Assembly: GCA_002189035.1 (NCBI GenBank) | Contig: NEEC01000016.1 | Location: 682,001-746,000 of the forward strand | Length of the DNA stretch: 64,000 bases | Direction: 5' to 3' | Source of the DNA: Utricularia gibba | Lineage: Eukaryota; Streptophyta; Magnoliopsida; Lamiales; Lentibulariaceae | Part shown: one piece after another, positions 32,535-42,861 of the stretch | Layout of the letters: each line of letters begins with the position of its first letter | How positions within the stretch are numbered: position 1 is the stretch's first letter | Notes under the pieces: generated by a model | Seen by the model: only the letters and a program-made list of their open reading frames with translations | Databases searched by the model: none | Told to the model about the DNA's origin: nothing | Position numbers and translations under genes: made by a program

Positions 32535-34058
32535 TTATAGCTTCGATCTTGCAGTTGTCTGATTGTCAAATACAACCAGCACCTTTCCTATTACCTTCCT
32601 CTCCTTGATGGCAGCAAACGCAGCATTCGCCTGTTAGAAGAAGAAGTTCAATATTGTCTTGATACAGATAACAGTGTACTCTGTGCATGGTTGAAACACG
32701 AAGACATATTTCTAACCTCATGGATGGTAAATGCTTGAGAAATATTCACTGAAATCAATCCCTTGGACATCCACGAGAGCAGCTCCTTCAGTGAATCTTC
32801 AAGAACATGCGGTCGGTGTATTTTGTGGCTTCCCCAATACAAGCCATGAATAGTCCAATTCTGCAAGAAATCCAACTAGATGAATGCCGGGATCAGCCAG
32901 CATAAACTGACGTGAACTACTAGCACGCACCTTGACAAGGGCAATATTTGCTGGAATAACAGGTACTTCCCCACTTGCAAATCCTATGATTAGTATTTGT
33001 GCTCCCCAGTTCAATAATTTTAAGCTTTCTTTGTTGAGCTTCCCTCCGACTGGATCATATAATACGTCGACACCTTTTAGCTTTGATCCCTTTAAGAACC
33101 CCCTGATGCTTTCAGTTACATTCTCCTTGCTCGAATCCACGACATGATCCGCCCCTAATGCCTTGAGGAAACGCACCTTGTCTTCACCCCTGTAGATGCA
33201 ACCCAAATAGATTTCTACAGAGTCAGTAACCTGAAATGACCTTAATGCAGCTTCAGTTTATCGAGTGTATTTAGTTACTGCTGTAATTGCCTATGCGTAG
33301 ATATATATACCTTGCAACAGCTATAACGACAGCACCAAGTACTTTGCCTATCTGTACAGCTGATACACCAACTCCGCCAGCCGCCCCAAGAACCAGCACT
33401 ACCTGTAAGTTCATCATTTATCACTAGCACCCATTGAACGGAAAACAAGGTACATTTCCGCAAGTGCTTTTGCAGGCTTGCGTGTATTTCTTGGTAAAAT
33501 GGTGCTAGGGTAGCATTGTTGTACCTGTCCAGCACAGAGCTGCGCTCTATGAACAAGAGCAACATGCGATGTACCGTATGCAACAGGAAGTGCACCGGCT
33601 GCAACCAGGTCACATCCGCCCGGAACATGATACCTGGGATATATAAGCTCATGACGGAGTGATCCACCGAATCATTTTCTGTATACCACAGCAGTCAAAG
33701 CAACTACTCACAATTCGGATTCATCAGCTACGATGAATTGAGCAAATGATCCGACGGCAGCAAACGAGCATACACTATCCCCAGCTTTGAAATCGGTGAC
33801 GGCGGGACCAACAGCGTCAACCGTGCCGGAGTAATCGGATCCAGGAATAAACGGCAGCGGCGGCTTCTCTTGGTACTTGCCGATGATTTGCAGAAAATTG
33901 GCGAAATTCAGGCTTGTAGCCCGAACTCGAACACGAACCGCCGTCGGAGAATTGAGCTGCGGAATCGGGTGAGACTTCGAAACGGTGAGAGCAGACTCTT
34001 CGGCCGCGTCTAACGGCGCCGTCGGGTCGCCGATTTTCCGACAGATCAAAGCTTCCAT
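32535..34058 (-). CDS. Zinc-free quinone-oxidoreductase-like MDR protein, six exons
   Basis: Member of the medium-chain dehydrogenase/reductase family (NADPH:quinone reductase-like). The substrate is not known. Exons: 34058-33712, 33633-33525, 33402-33311, 33189-32931, 32860-32717, 32630-32535; total 349 codons including stop. The GroES-like N-terminal half includes SLNFANFLQIIGKYQEKPPLPFIPGSDYSG. The Rossmann half has LVLGAAGGVGVSAVQIGK (AAxGGVG loop), DVLYDPVGGKL and GFASGEVPVIPANIALVKN. The structural and catalytic zinc Cys clusters of alcohol dehydrogenases are absent. It closely resembles an Arabidopsis protein I recall as At3g56460. The gene overlaps neither neighbour but converges on the enoyl-reductase gene. 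Confidence 0.92.
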
Positions 34059-34361
34059 ATCCTAAACCGCCCGCAAGTTAGTCGTGTTTTGAGAGTCCAA
34101 CAGCAGCTTCTTCTCTACCATCTACCGATCTACGACATCTCGTAACTTCCGCCCTTGATGCCAACATAAAAACAGAAGAACAAAGAGAAAACCTTCATCC
34201 CACTCATCGCGATCCACCCCGCTCATCTCTGACCCATCAGAGACATTGTCGATAGACGGGCTTCGCTTTCACGACGCCCAGTCCAGAGAAGCTTCACTTA
34301 GCCCACAACGTCAATGCGGTCCAGCCACGTCTTCTGTGATCCATTAGAGACTTTATTGGTC

Positions 34362-34468
34362 TGGGCTGGGCCACACCACACTGACGGGTTTGGGTTCGGT
34401 CACATAGATGATTTGAGCTGGGTCACATTATCTGGGCCTGGCCTCATGGATATGGTATGGGCTGGGCC
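34362..34468 (+). promoter_or_regulatory. Cluster of five site II (TGGGCY) motifs
   Basis: TGGGCT 34362, TGGGCC 34367, TGGGCC 34433, TGGGCT 34458 and TGGGCC 34463, in pairs that share a base. Such clusters are bound by TCP factors in genes tied to growth and ribosome or mitochondrial biogenesis. Confidence 0.55.
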
Positions 34469-34699
34469 GAACCATATCATTTTTCAATTCAAACTTTTTC
34501 TTTATAATTTCCGATAATAATATATTTTAAAGTTCCCCGGGGGGCAGGTATTTATATATTGGTGTTCGGTTAGTCAGTTACGAGTCGACGGGGAATTCAC
34601 AAGGAGGATATATCGGTCATTGCACATCTGTCTTTTAAATACGAGTTTAAAATCGGACGACTCACGTTCGTCGTCTTCTTTCATCCAACTCCCTCCCAA

Positions 34700-34806
34700 G
34701 CACACTCATCCCTCCCTCCCTCTCTCTCTCTCACGCATCAACACACCTCCTCCTCACCCACAATATAACTCCCCGTACTCCTCTCGTGTAGCCGTAGCTA
34801 GGGTTT
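34700..34806 (+). promoter_or_regulatory. CT-rich leader tract with telo-box
   Basis: CCCTCCCTCCC followed by a CTCTCT run at about 34708-34735, then TAGGGTTT (reverse telo-box) at 34799-34806. CT tracts are common in plant transcript leaders; the telo-box pairs functionally with the site II cluster upstream. Confidence 0.45.
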
Positions 34807-35264
34807 CCGCGCATGGTCAAATTTCCCTGATCCACTCTCGAATTTTCCCGTCTCAGAGACTGCCTTATACTGAGGAAGAATTTCAGGTGTGGTATGATAT
34901 CTATTACTCGTCTCGCTCTTCTTCTTCTTTCGCGGAGAATCTGCTACTTTCAAAAAAAATTGCGTTTTGACGTTGTTTGCTTTCTCTTATGGGAATTTGT
35001 AACGGAGCGTGTGTTGTGTATGCAGTAATGTCGGTTTGAGGAAGTGCTAATGGGATATATATCGGAAGAGTTTTTTTTTTTTTTTGTTTCTTTAAATTGC
35101 TGCCAGCTTGATTATTTTTTTATGTTAGAATTGAGATTCGTTTTTTATTTATCTGGCTTTTTTATGTACTTTTTTCATTTAGGATTTGAAATCGAGGTGG
35201 GACTGTTTCTTCTGATAGCCTGTGATTGTGTTTGGTGTTCCGTTCATGTTTTTGGAGTTTTCCG

Positions 35265-38200
35265 ATGGTGATTGTAAAGAATAGTGCCAAGGCAGCTTTA
35301 GTTGATATGGAGCGCCATTCTCCGCATAGCAGGGATACTATTATGTCGAGTGAATACGATGATGGTGTTCAGCGCAGGAACCTAGCAAGTGCTATTGAAT
35401 CTGATGATGATTTTGGTGACTCTGACTCTGGAGCTGGATCGGATGATGATATTGATTTATTGGAAATAGGTGAGAGGGGGGAGGAGTTTTGCCAAATGGG
35501 TGATCAGACATGCAGCGTTCCCTATGAATTATATGACCTTCCTGGGTTGACTGATGTGCTGTCCTTGGATGTGTGGAATGACGTTCTTACTGAAGAGGAC
35601 AGGTTTCAGCTCTCGAAGTATTTGCCTGACATGGATCAGGAGAGCTATGTGCAAACACTGAAGGAGCTATTTTCTGGGGATAATTTGCATTTTGGTAGCC
35701 CAATATGTAAATTGTTTCAGATGTTGAAAGGAGGTACGTGTGAACCAAGAGCTACTCTTTATAGGCAGGGTTTAAATTTCTTTCAGAGGAGGAAACATTA
35801 TCATAACCTTCGGAAGTATCACAACACCATGGTGAACAATCTGCATCAGATAAGGAATGCCTGGTTGAACTGCAGTGAGCGGAGTATCAAGCAGAAGCTT
35901 CACTTGTGGAGCATAATGAAGAATCAGAAAAATGAGAACATCGAAGCATTTGTGAGTGAGTCTTATGATAAGACTGAATCTGGTGACGGTCTATTGGGTA
36001 AAAGGAAAAAGGGCCTAATTCTAGGACAGGATTTCGGCATACATTCTGAATTTCACATTAATTCGCACATAGAATTATCTTCTAGTGTCCAGCAATCCAC
36101 CTTTGATTATGCTTTTAAGCAGGGTAAACGAAACTTAAAAAAAAAATCGAAGTTGGGGAGTTTGAAAACTGCACCAGTTAAGGAAATAAATCATCTTGCT
36201 TCAACCATACTTGGAGTTCCAATGAGGTCTCATTATTATGGTTCTTCCACCACATTAATGGTGAATGAGGGGATTGTAGAGGATGAAGAGTCAGAATCAG
36301 TATTTCCTGGAGTCATGAAAAGAGATCATAATCTTCATAACATTAGAGCAAGAACAGAAGAGGAATTAGATAGTTTCATGGGATCCTCTACGTCTGGAAA
36401 AGTAAATGCCTTCGGAAGGAACAAAACTATAAATAAGTTGTCGGACATCACAATGCTAACTGTGAAGCCATCCAGTGTGAGAACAGTAAATGGTGGAGGG
36501 AAAAATATCAAGCATGATGAGAATCTTCAGTACATTTCTTCTGGGAATCAGATGAAACACATTGAGGGTCATAAGTTGAATGCATCCTCAAAAAGAAGAA
36601 TGCCTCTGTTGAGTGCTGAAAACCCAGAATGGTCTCATAAACATGCGGACTTCTTCCCAATCGGCTTTCCCATTAACTCAAAAATAAATGCAACAAAAAG
36701 TAGGCTATGGGAGAATGGAAACGAGTTTTCTGATGGGATTGGCAAGAGATGCATGGATACGTTTTTTAGAAATGAGGACACTGAATCAGATTCATCAGAG
36801 CATGATGAGTATGAAGATGAAAGAACATTGATGGGGAGGACTAAATGGGCCTGTACTAGTAGTCGTCCTGAGTTGAAGCAGAGCTCAAATGTAAGGAAGT
36901 ATAAGAATTCAAAGAAAGATAAGAGAGGGAAAGACTCATTCCTTGATGGGCCATCTTCTTTGTTGAGAAAAGTGAAGTACTTCGGTGCAAGCCCTGAGGG
37001 ACTCAATCCAGAAAATAGAGGAAAGATGGCTGATTCCCACTCTTGCACTGTGTTACCAACTAAAGAATTGGAAGAACATCACTTATCTAGACTAGGAAAT
37101 GTAGTTGGTGCTGATGAGCTGCGACAATTTTATGCAGTTGAATCAAATGGTTATTCAGATGCAAATGGTTTCAATATTCCATCAAAGAAATACTCTACCA
37201 ACAAGGAAAAGAAGCATAAGGGTTCTGTTACTCGTGATTCTTATCTTCCACAATCTAGTCAGATGCATGAAGGTCTTGGAGATGATTATTTCTTGGCGCA
37301 GACCCTTTCTACTGATAATGGAGCTCCCGTAAAGTTGGGGAAGAGAAATCAGTTGGTTGGATTTTCAGCTGGATATTATTCCGAAAGACCTGACCTGGGT
37401 TTAGTGGGTTCCAACGGGTTGTTGAAGAAGAGGAAATTTGGGAATGGTCTTGATCCTTCTGACCTGGAGGATAATGATGTGGATCCTCAGACATCAGCTG
37501 AATTGCAGTTGGAAAATTTAAGTTCTACAAAGAAACGAGGCCCTAAGTTGAATGACAAGTTAGGTTTACACGAGAATGGAGTTTCACAGCCTCTTGATAT
37601 GGTGGAAATTGAAGTGGAAGATATTGAAACCACCAAACGTCCAAGAAAGTCGTTTCCTCTTATTACACCTAGTGCTCCAAGTAATTTCTCGTTTTCCATT
37701 ATGCATCTTCTTTCTGCGCTTCGCATGGCAATGGTCACTTTGCTACCAGGTGATTTAGATGGTGGAAAGCATCATAGTAATAATGATTCTGAAGAAGGGG
37801 TCAAGGAGGAGCAAGATAGCAATGGCACCATTGCTGTTTCTGAGTCAATTGTGAATGTTAGTACACCCCTTGGTCATGAAAACATACCTTCTCTAAGTGT
37901 TCAGGAGATCATTGAGCGTGTTAGATCAAATCCTGGCGATCCTTGTATTCTTGAAACTCAGGAACCACTCCAGGATTTAATCAGAGGTGTTCTGAAAATT
38001 TTTTCATCCAGAACTGCTCCTCTCGGAGCTAAAGGGTGGAAGCCTCTTGTGGCATATGACAAGCCAAGAAGCGTTGGTCATGGATAGGTCCACTGTCAAA
38101 TATTTCACTTGAATATGAAGCTTCTGAAGAGGTGACATCTCCTGATGCTTGGGGCCTTCCTCACAAAATGCTTGTCAAGTTAGTTGATGCATTTGCTAAC

Positions 38201-39124
38201 TGGCTGAAGAATAGTCAAGAAACTCTCAAGCAATTAGGAAGTCTTCCCTCTCCACCCACGATGTTGATGCAAGTTATTTTAGATGAGAAAGAAAGGTTCA
38301 AGGACCTGAGGGCTCAGAAGAGTTTGAGCACTATCAATCCAAGCTCTGAAGATGTGAAAGTATACTTCCGCAAGGAAGAAGAACTCAGGTATCAAATACC
38401 AGACAGGGCCTTCTCTTACACAGCTATTGATGGCAAAAAATCTATTGTTGCACCTCTCAGGAGGTGCGGTGGAAAGCCAACATCCAAGGCTCGAGATCAT
38501 TTTATGTTGAAACCAGATAGGCCACCTCATGTTACAGTTCTTTGCCTGGTGAGGGATGCTGCTTCCAGGTTGCCTGGAAGTATTGGGACTCGTGCAGATG
38601 TATGTACATTGATTAGAGATTCGCAGTACATCGTTGAGGATGTCTGTGATACACGAGTCAATCAAGTAGTTAGTGGAGCATTGGATCGCCTACATTATGA
38701 GCTTGATCCTTGTGTCCAATTTGACTCAGAAAGGAAACTATGGGTTTACTTGCATAGGGAAAGAGATGAAGAAGATTTCGAGGACGATGGAACTTCTTCA
38801 ACAAAGAAATGGAAAAGGCAAAAGAAGGAAGCTGATGAACCAATGGAACATGGAGATGTCACAGTTGCTTACACAGGCCAGTCAGGACCTGATTTGATTT
38901 CTGATCTAAATGCAGAGGCGTCATGTACAGATGATGATAAGATGTCAGAGCCCGATGATCACAACGAAAATTCTCTTGCCCCAGATGATTGCATTGGCAA
39001 ATCCTTCACCGCACCTGAGATGTGCAATTATTCAGGAAATGAATCAGGCCACTTGCCTGGCCCCGACATTTCTACAAATGATAATTTTGATGAAGACATG
39101 TTGGGAGATCCACTACAAACCTGA
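35265..39124 (+). CDS. NFRKB/INO80G-like nuclear protein, one apparent frameshift
   Basis: Plant homologue of nuclear factor related to kappa-B-binding protein, a subunit of the INO80 chromatin remodeller in animals. The long single coding exon starts at 35265 (MVIVKNSAK); an in-frame ATG at 35226 is also possible. The acidic N-terminus precedes a DEUBAD-type domain (LSLDVWNDVLTEEDRFQLSKYLPDM). A Lys/Ser-rich low-complexity middle follows. The frame stops at 38085-38087, but WSWIGPLSNIS, EVTSPDAWGLPHKMLVKLVDAF and the winged-helix-like C-terminal region (DRPPHVTVLCLVRDAASRLP) continue in another frame to 39124. The span is 3860 bases, one short of 1287 codons, so one base is missing at about 38061-38074. 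Corrected length would be 1286 residues, normal for one plant subgroup. If real, the break would remove the winged-helix end. Confidence 0.92.
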
Positions 39125-39813
39125 TCATGATAACATCCCATCAGTCTCAAGGTACTCATTTCTAACTGCTGGTGCATTCGTTGAATCGTTCCTTCACTTC
39201 GTTAGGAATCAGAATATTTAACGCTGTGCGGTAGCTCGTTGGGAGATGGTAATAACAATGCTAGTGAACTACAATTGATTTTGTAGCAGTAACTTAACTC
39301 TGACGCCCTTGGATTCTTGCAGGAGCTGGAAGATGGTGGGCTGCAGGCCGTGGAAACACTCAAAGGAGGTGTTTTCGGTTCTGCAACATTGTTGAGATTT
39401 GTGGTGTTGCTGCATGTCTCAAAAAACCTTTCTGCACAGGTGATGGATGATGTATATAATTACACCAACCACATTATATACATACTGGACACTGGCTATG
39501 TGTCTTAAGTTCCATGCAATGAATCTTGATATAAAAGCAACTCAATGAAAAGTATAAGCAATAAGTAGACTTTTGGCTTGTGGACATTGATACAATAATC
39601 ATGCCCAAATTGAGGATGTGCATGCTCACACATGACTACAAATCAGACAGAGTTGCGCCTAACAATAGTTCTTGCAGGTAAAAAAAGTCACCCTGTTCAT
39701 AGTTTCCAATCCTTGGAGGTAAGCAGTGCTTGATGGGGTTTCACTGGATCCTACAGTTAGGTTGTGTATGTATGCCAACTGAGGCAGGCATGGGATCTAT
39801 TTGCCTGCTTGGC
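39125..39813. other. Spacer between convergent NFRKB-like and ferrochelatase genes
   Basis: About 690 bases holding the two 3' UTRs. Possible GT and AG sites near 39150-39320 suggest a 3' UTR intron of the NFRKB-like gene. No further gene. Confidence 0.5.
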
Positions 39814-42091
39814 CTACAAACTATGATTCTTAAGTGATAGAAGGGCCTTGGGTGACAAGAGCAGCATGAATGCGAAAATTGAGCCAAAGATCATCTTTAC
39901 AGCATACTTCATTATATCATTCTCACCTCCTCCTGCAAGGGTGTCGGGAGGTGAAATCGCCATGGCTGAAGGCAGGGCCTCAATCACGGCATTCGCAAGG
40001 TCATCCACAAATGTGGGAGTACAGTTGAGCGCCGGCACACGACCCCAGTTCGAGATTCCGGATTCAAGAGCCAACTCTCTATACTCCATGTCGATCTCCT
40101 CAAGAGTTTCTATGTGCTCGCTCACAAAACTGAAAGGTCAGCGGCATGATAATCACATTAGAAAGAGTATTGGTCATTTCCTGTTTGATGAGATGAATGG
40201 AATGGTTTGTTTTGTTTACAAGAAAAGGGGGCGTACCTCACTGGAACAGCTAGCAGAGACTTGACCCCCTTCTGGCCGAGCTCTACAAGAACTTCATCTG
40301 TATAAGGTTTTAGCCATTGCACTGGTCCTACCCGGCTCTGAGATAGGTGCAATCAGAAACCAATGCCATGAGAATAAGCAGGAGAAGGGTTTACAGTTGT
40401 TCGTGTGTATGATGAGATCAAAAGGGGCCTAAGAGTAGCAGTAAGAACAGCAGCAGCAACAAGGAAACATGAATGATTTCAACAATGCATAAAAGGCATG
40501 CGTTCATAATCAACCTGGTAAGCCAGCGTATGTGGGTTGTTGACTCCTCTGCTTTTGAGTTCTCGCATGATCAAAAACACACAGTCTTCCATCTGGTCTT
40601 GATAAGGGTCACCAGCATTCTCAACATAACTCACAGGAACTCCATGAGCACTGAAGAAGATCGTAGCCTATAGATTTCCAGAAAAAATAGATTTTCATAC
40701 AGTAAGGACGTCTTGTCAGTTGAAATCTAGTTATTCAAAATTGTTCATTTTGCAGACCTCTTCTGGGTTAGGGAAGTTCTGCAACTCCCTTTGGATCAGA
40801 GAAGCCATAGACTTGATGTAACCTTCCCTCTGATACCATGATTTTATGATGGCAACGGGTAGTTGAGACAAATGTGGATCATTCCTATGAAAAGGTACCG
40901 TTTTATTTACGCTGTGTATTGCATAAACAGATACTTCATTCAACATCTGAACTGGATTTTCAACTAAACTACCTGAAAATATCATGGAGAACACGGATGC
41001 TTGAACCAGATGTAGATATAGAGTACTGAGGATAAAGTGGCAACACCACAAGCCTTGTGATCCTATGTCTTTTAATCTACAGGAAGGAGATCAGAAAGCA
41101 TGAAAGGAGACTTTTAAATGTGTGATAAACTGAAGGGTTTCTCAGTACTAGTACTACCAAAACACAGCTTAACAAGGAGAGCTTCAGCCATACCTGATGA
41201 ACTGCCTCCTCAGTGAATGGATGCCAATAGCGCATTGCTACGAAAACATTTGCTTGAACACCCTTGCTACCCAAGGCTAATTTTAAAGCACTGGCCTGAA
41301 AAAGAGGAGCAGTCTTGTTATACACACATACATGGAAATACCTAGAAGACTACAGAGAAACTAAGGAAGAAAAAAACCAGAGACTTCTAGTTACCTGATC
41401 ATCAGTAATTTTACGCAAAGGAGAACCCCCTCCTATAGCAGCATATCCTTCTCTGCTCTTAGAAGCCCGAACAATTGAAATAAGTTGCGCCAAAGGGCGC
41501 TGAAGGAATCGGAATAACCTGGGAAGGCGAATGATATCCTGCCATGCAGCATAGCAAACATCATCAAGAACATCAGCTAGCCAGAGCTACGGGACATCAA
41601 AACTTGCATAGGACTTACAGGATCAGCAAACAAATTATACAAGAAAGGCTGCACATCATTCAGAGTCTCCGGCCCACCAAGGTTCAGAAGCAAAACCCCA
41701 ATTCTGTCCTCCGAAACACGTTCAAAAGCACTCTCTAAGCATGGCGATGCCCTTAGTGAGCAGTATATTTTTTCCCGTACAGGAAACCGTAGCGATGATG
41801 ATCGCTCCCCATTGTATTTAATCTCCTTCGCGTCGGAATCGGAAGTGCCAAATGGGCTCGGAATCAATTCAGTTCGAGTTCTCAACCTATGGCCACATAA
41901 CGATAACACTTCTCAAACACAAAGCATAGAGACGACGGACTTACGAATCACAAAAAAAAAAAAAGAAATCTAAGAACCTGGAATGTCAACAAGAACTGTA
42001 AAAATGAAAGGAAAAAAAGCAAGGCTCACCATGAATTGGATCGATCAAAACTCGATTGAGAGAGAACGCGAGCACTGGCAGCAACCTCCAT
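39814..42091 (-). CDS. Ferrochelatase, FC1 type, nine exons
   Basis: Inserts Fe2+ into protoporphyrin IX to make haem, in plastids (and possibly mitochondria). Exons: 42091-42030, 41886-41619, 41538-41395, 41295-41194, 41076-40973, 40884-40758, 40667-40515, 40337-40237, 40129-39814; total 459 codons including stop. The N-terminal 75 or so residues are a Ser/Arg-rich transit peptide. Core motifs: [45 protein letters not shown] (catalytic His), [16 protein letters not shown] and [21 protein letters not shown] (the Glu-rich active-site helix). The C-terminus has a hydrophobic span ([19 protein letters not shown]) but no chlorophyll-binding LHC-like motif, which separates FC1 from FC2. FC1 in Arabidopsis serves stress and non-photosynthetic haem. 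The exon 1/exon 2 acceptor (41886) is chosen for frame. Confidence 0.93.
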
Positions 42092-42861
42092 CGCCAAAAA
42101 CCTCTTCTTGAGCCCTGAATCAAGCACCAACCAAACACGAAGAACCCCAGGAAAAAAGGCCTCGAAGGAAGCAACCACCATCCACGTATCCCATCCCTGA
42201 CCGCGCTTTTTCTAAAAATAATAATAAACTATGTATAAATTCATGAAAATGGGGAATTAGAAAAAAAAAAAAAAAAAGAGAGAGAGAGAGAGAGAAGGAA
42301 ATGGATTATTTTTCTTTTTTTAATTTTTTTAATTGCAACAAGTAGGTTGAATTCCAGACAACGTAATAGTTTAATATTTTTTTAAAATAATATGCGAAAA
42401 GTAAACAAAAATAATCTAAAATAAATATACAAATTGATGTTTTTGAACAATAAAATATCGCTTTATTAATAATCAATAAAAGAATATCTAAATCCCCGGA
42501 GACAAAATTTTGGTATGCAAATTCAATAAGGTTGAGCATAAGATGGACCTGCGATTGCTTCTTCAACTTATGGTAACAAAGAATAAACTCAAAATCTGTT
42601 TCAGGTTTTTGGCACTAATTTCGATCTATCTCAACAAAACATTCCTCAAATTTCCCTATAATTTGATCATTTCCTGCAAAATTTGATCCAAAAGACCACT
42701 CATCAGGGGAGTTGTCTGCTTCATCCTGCATTGTATCAACCAGAGGGGTTGATGGAGATAATGGCGTTACGGGACAGGATCTGTCTCAGCTGTAAACATC
42801 GCCTCTGGCTTCAATGGTTCAACATTTTCTTCTACAATATTCAGGTAATGTGAAGTACCTT
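42092..42861. other. Spacer between ferrochelatase and RPP30/GAF1
   Basis: 42092-42200 is the ferrochelatase leader; a poly-A and (GA)n tract at 42262-42296 follows, then AT-rich DNA to about 42560. The rest is the 3' UTR of the RPP30/GAF1 gene. The frame in the last exon stays open after 42862 only in a different phase. Confidence 0.5.
42262..42296 (+). repeat. Poly-A / (GA)n microsatellite
   Basis: A run of about 17 A followed by (GA)9-10. Lies about 180 bases upstream of the ferrochelatase start, where GAGA/CT repeats are common in plant promoters. Confidence 0.7.

Larger units (their letters stand above)
34059..35264. other. Divergent region between MDR gene and NFRKB-like gene
   Basis: Holds the site II cluster (34362-34468), a CT-rich leader tract and a telo-box in the presumed leader of the NFRKB-like gene. 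A GT donor-like site at about 34886 suggests a 5' UTR intron. No other gene. Confidence 0.5.
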
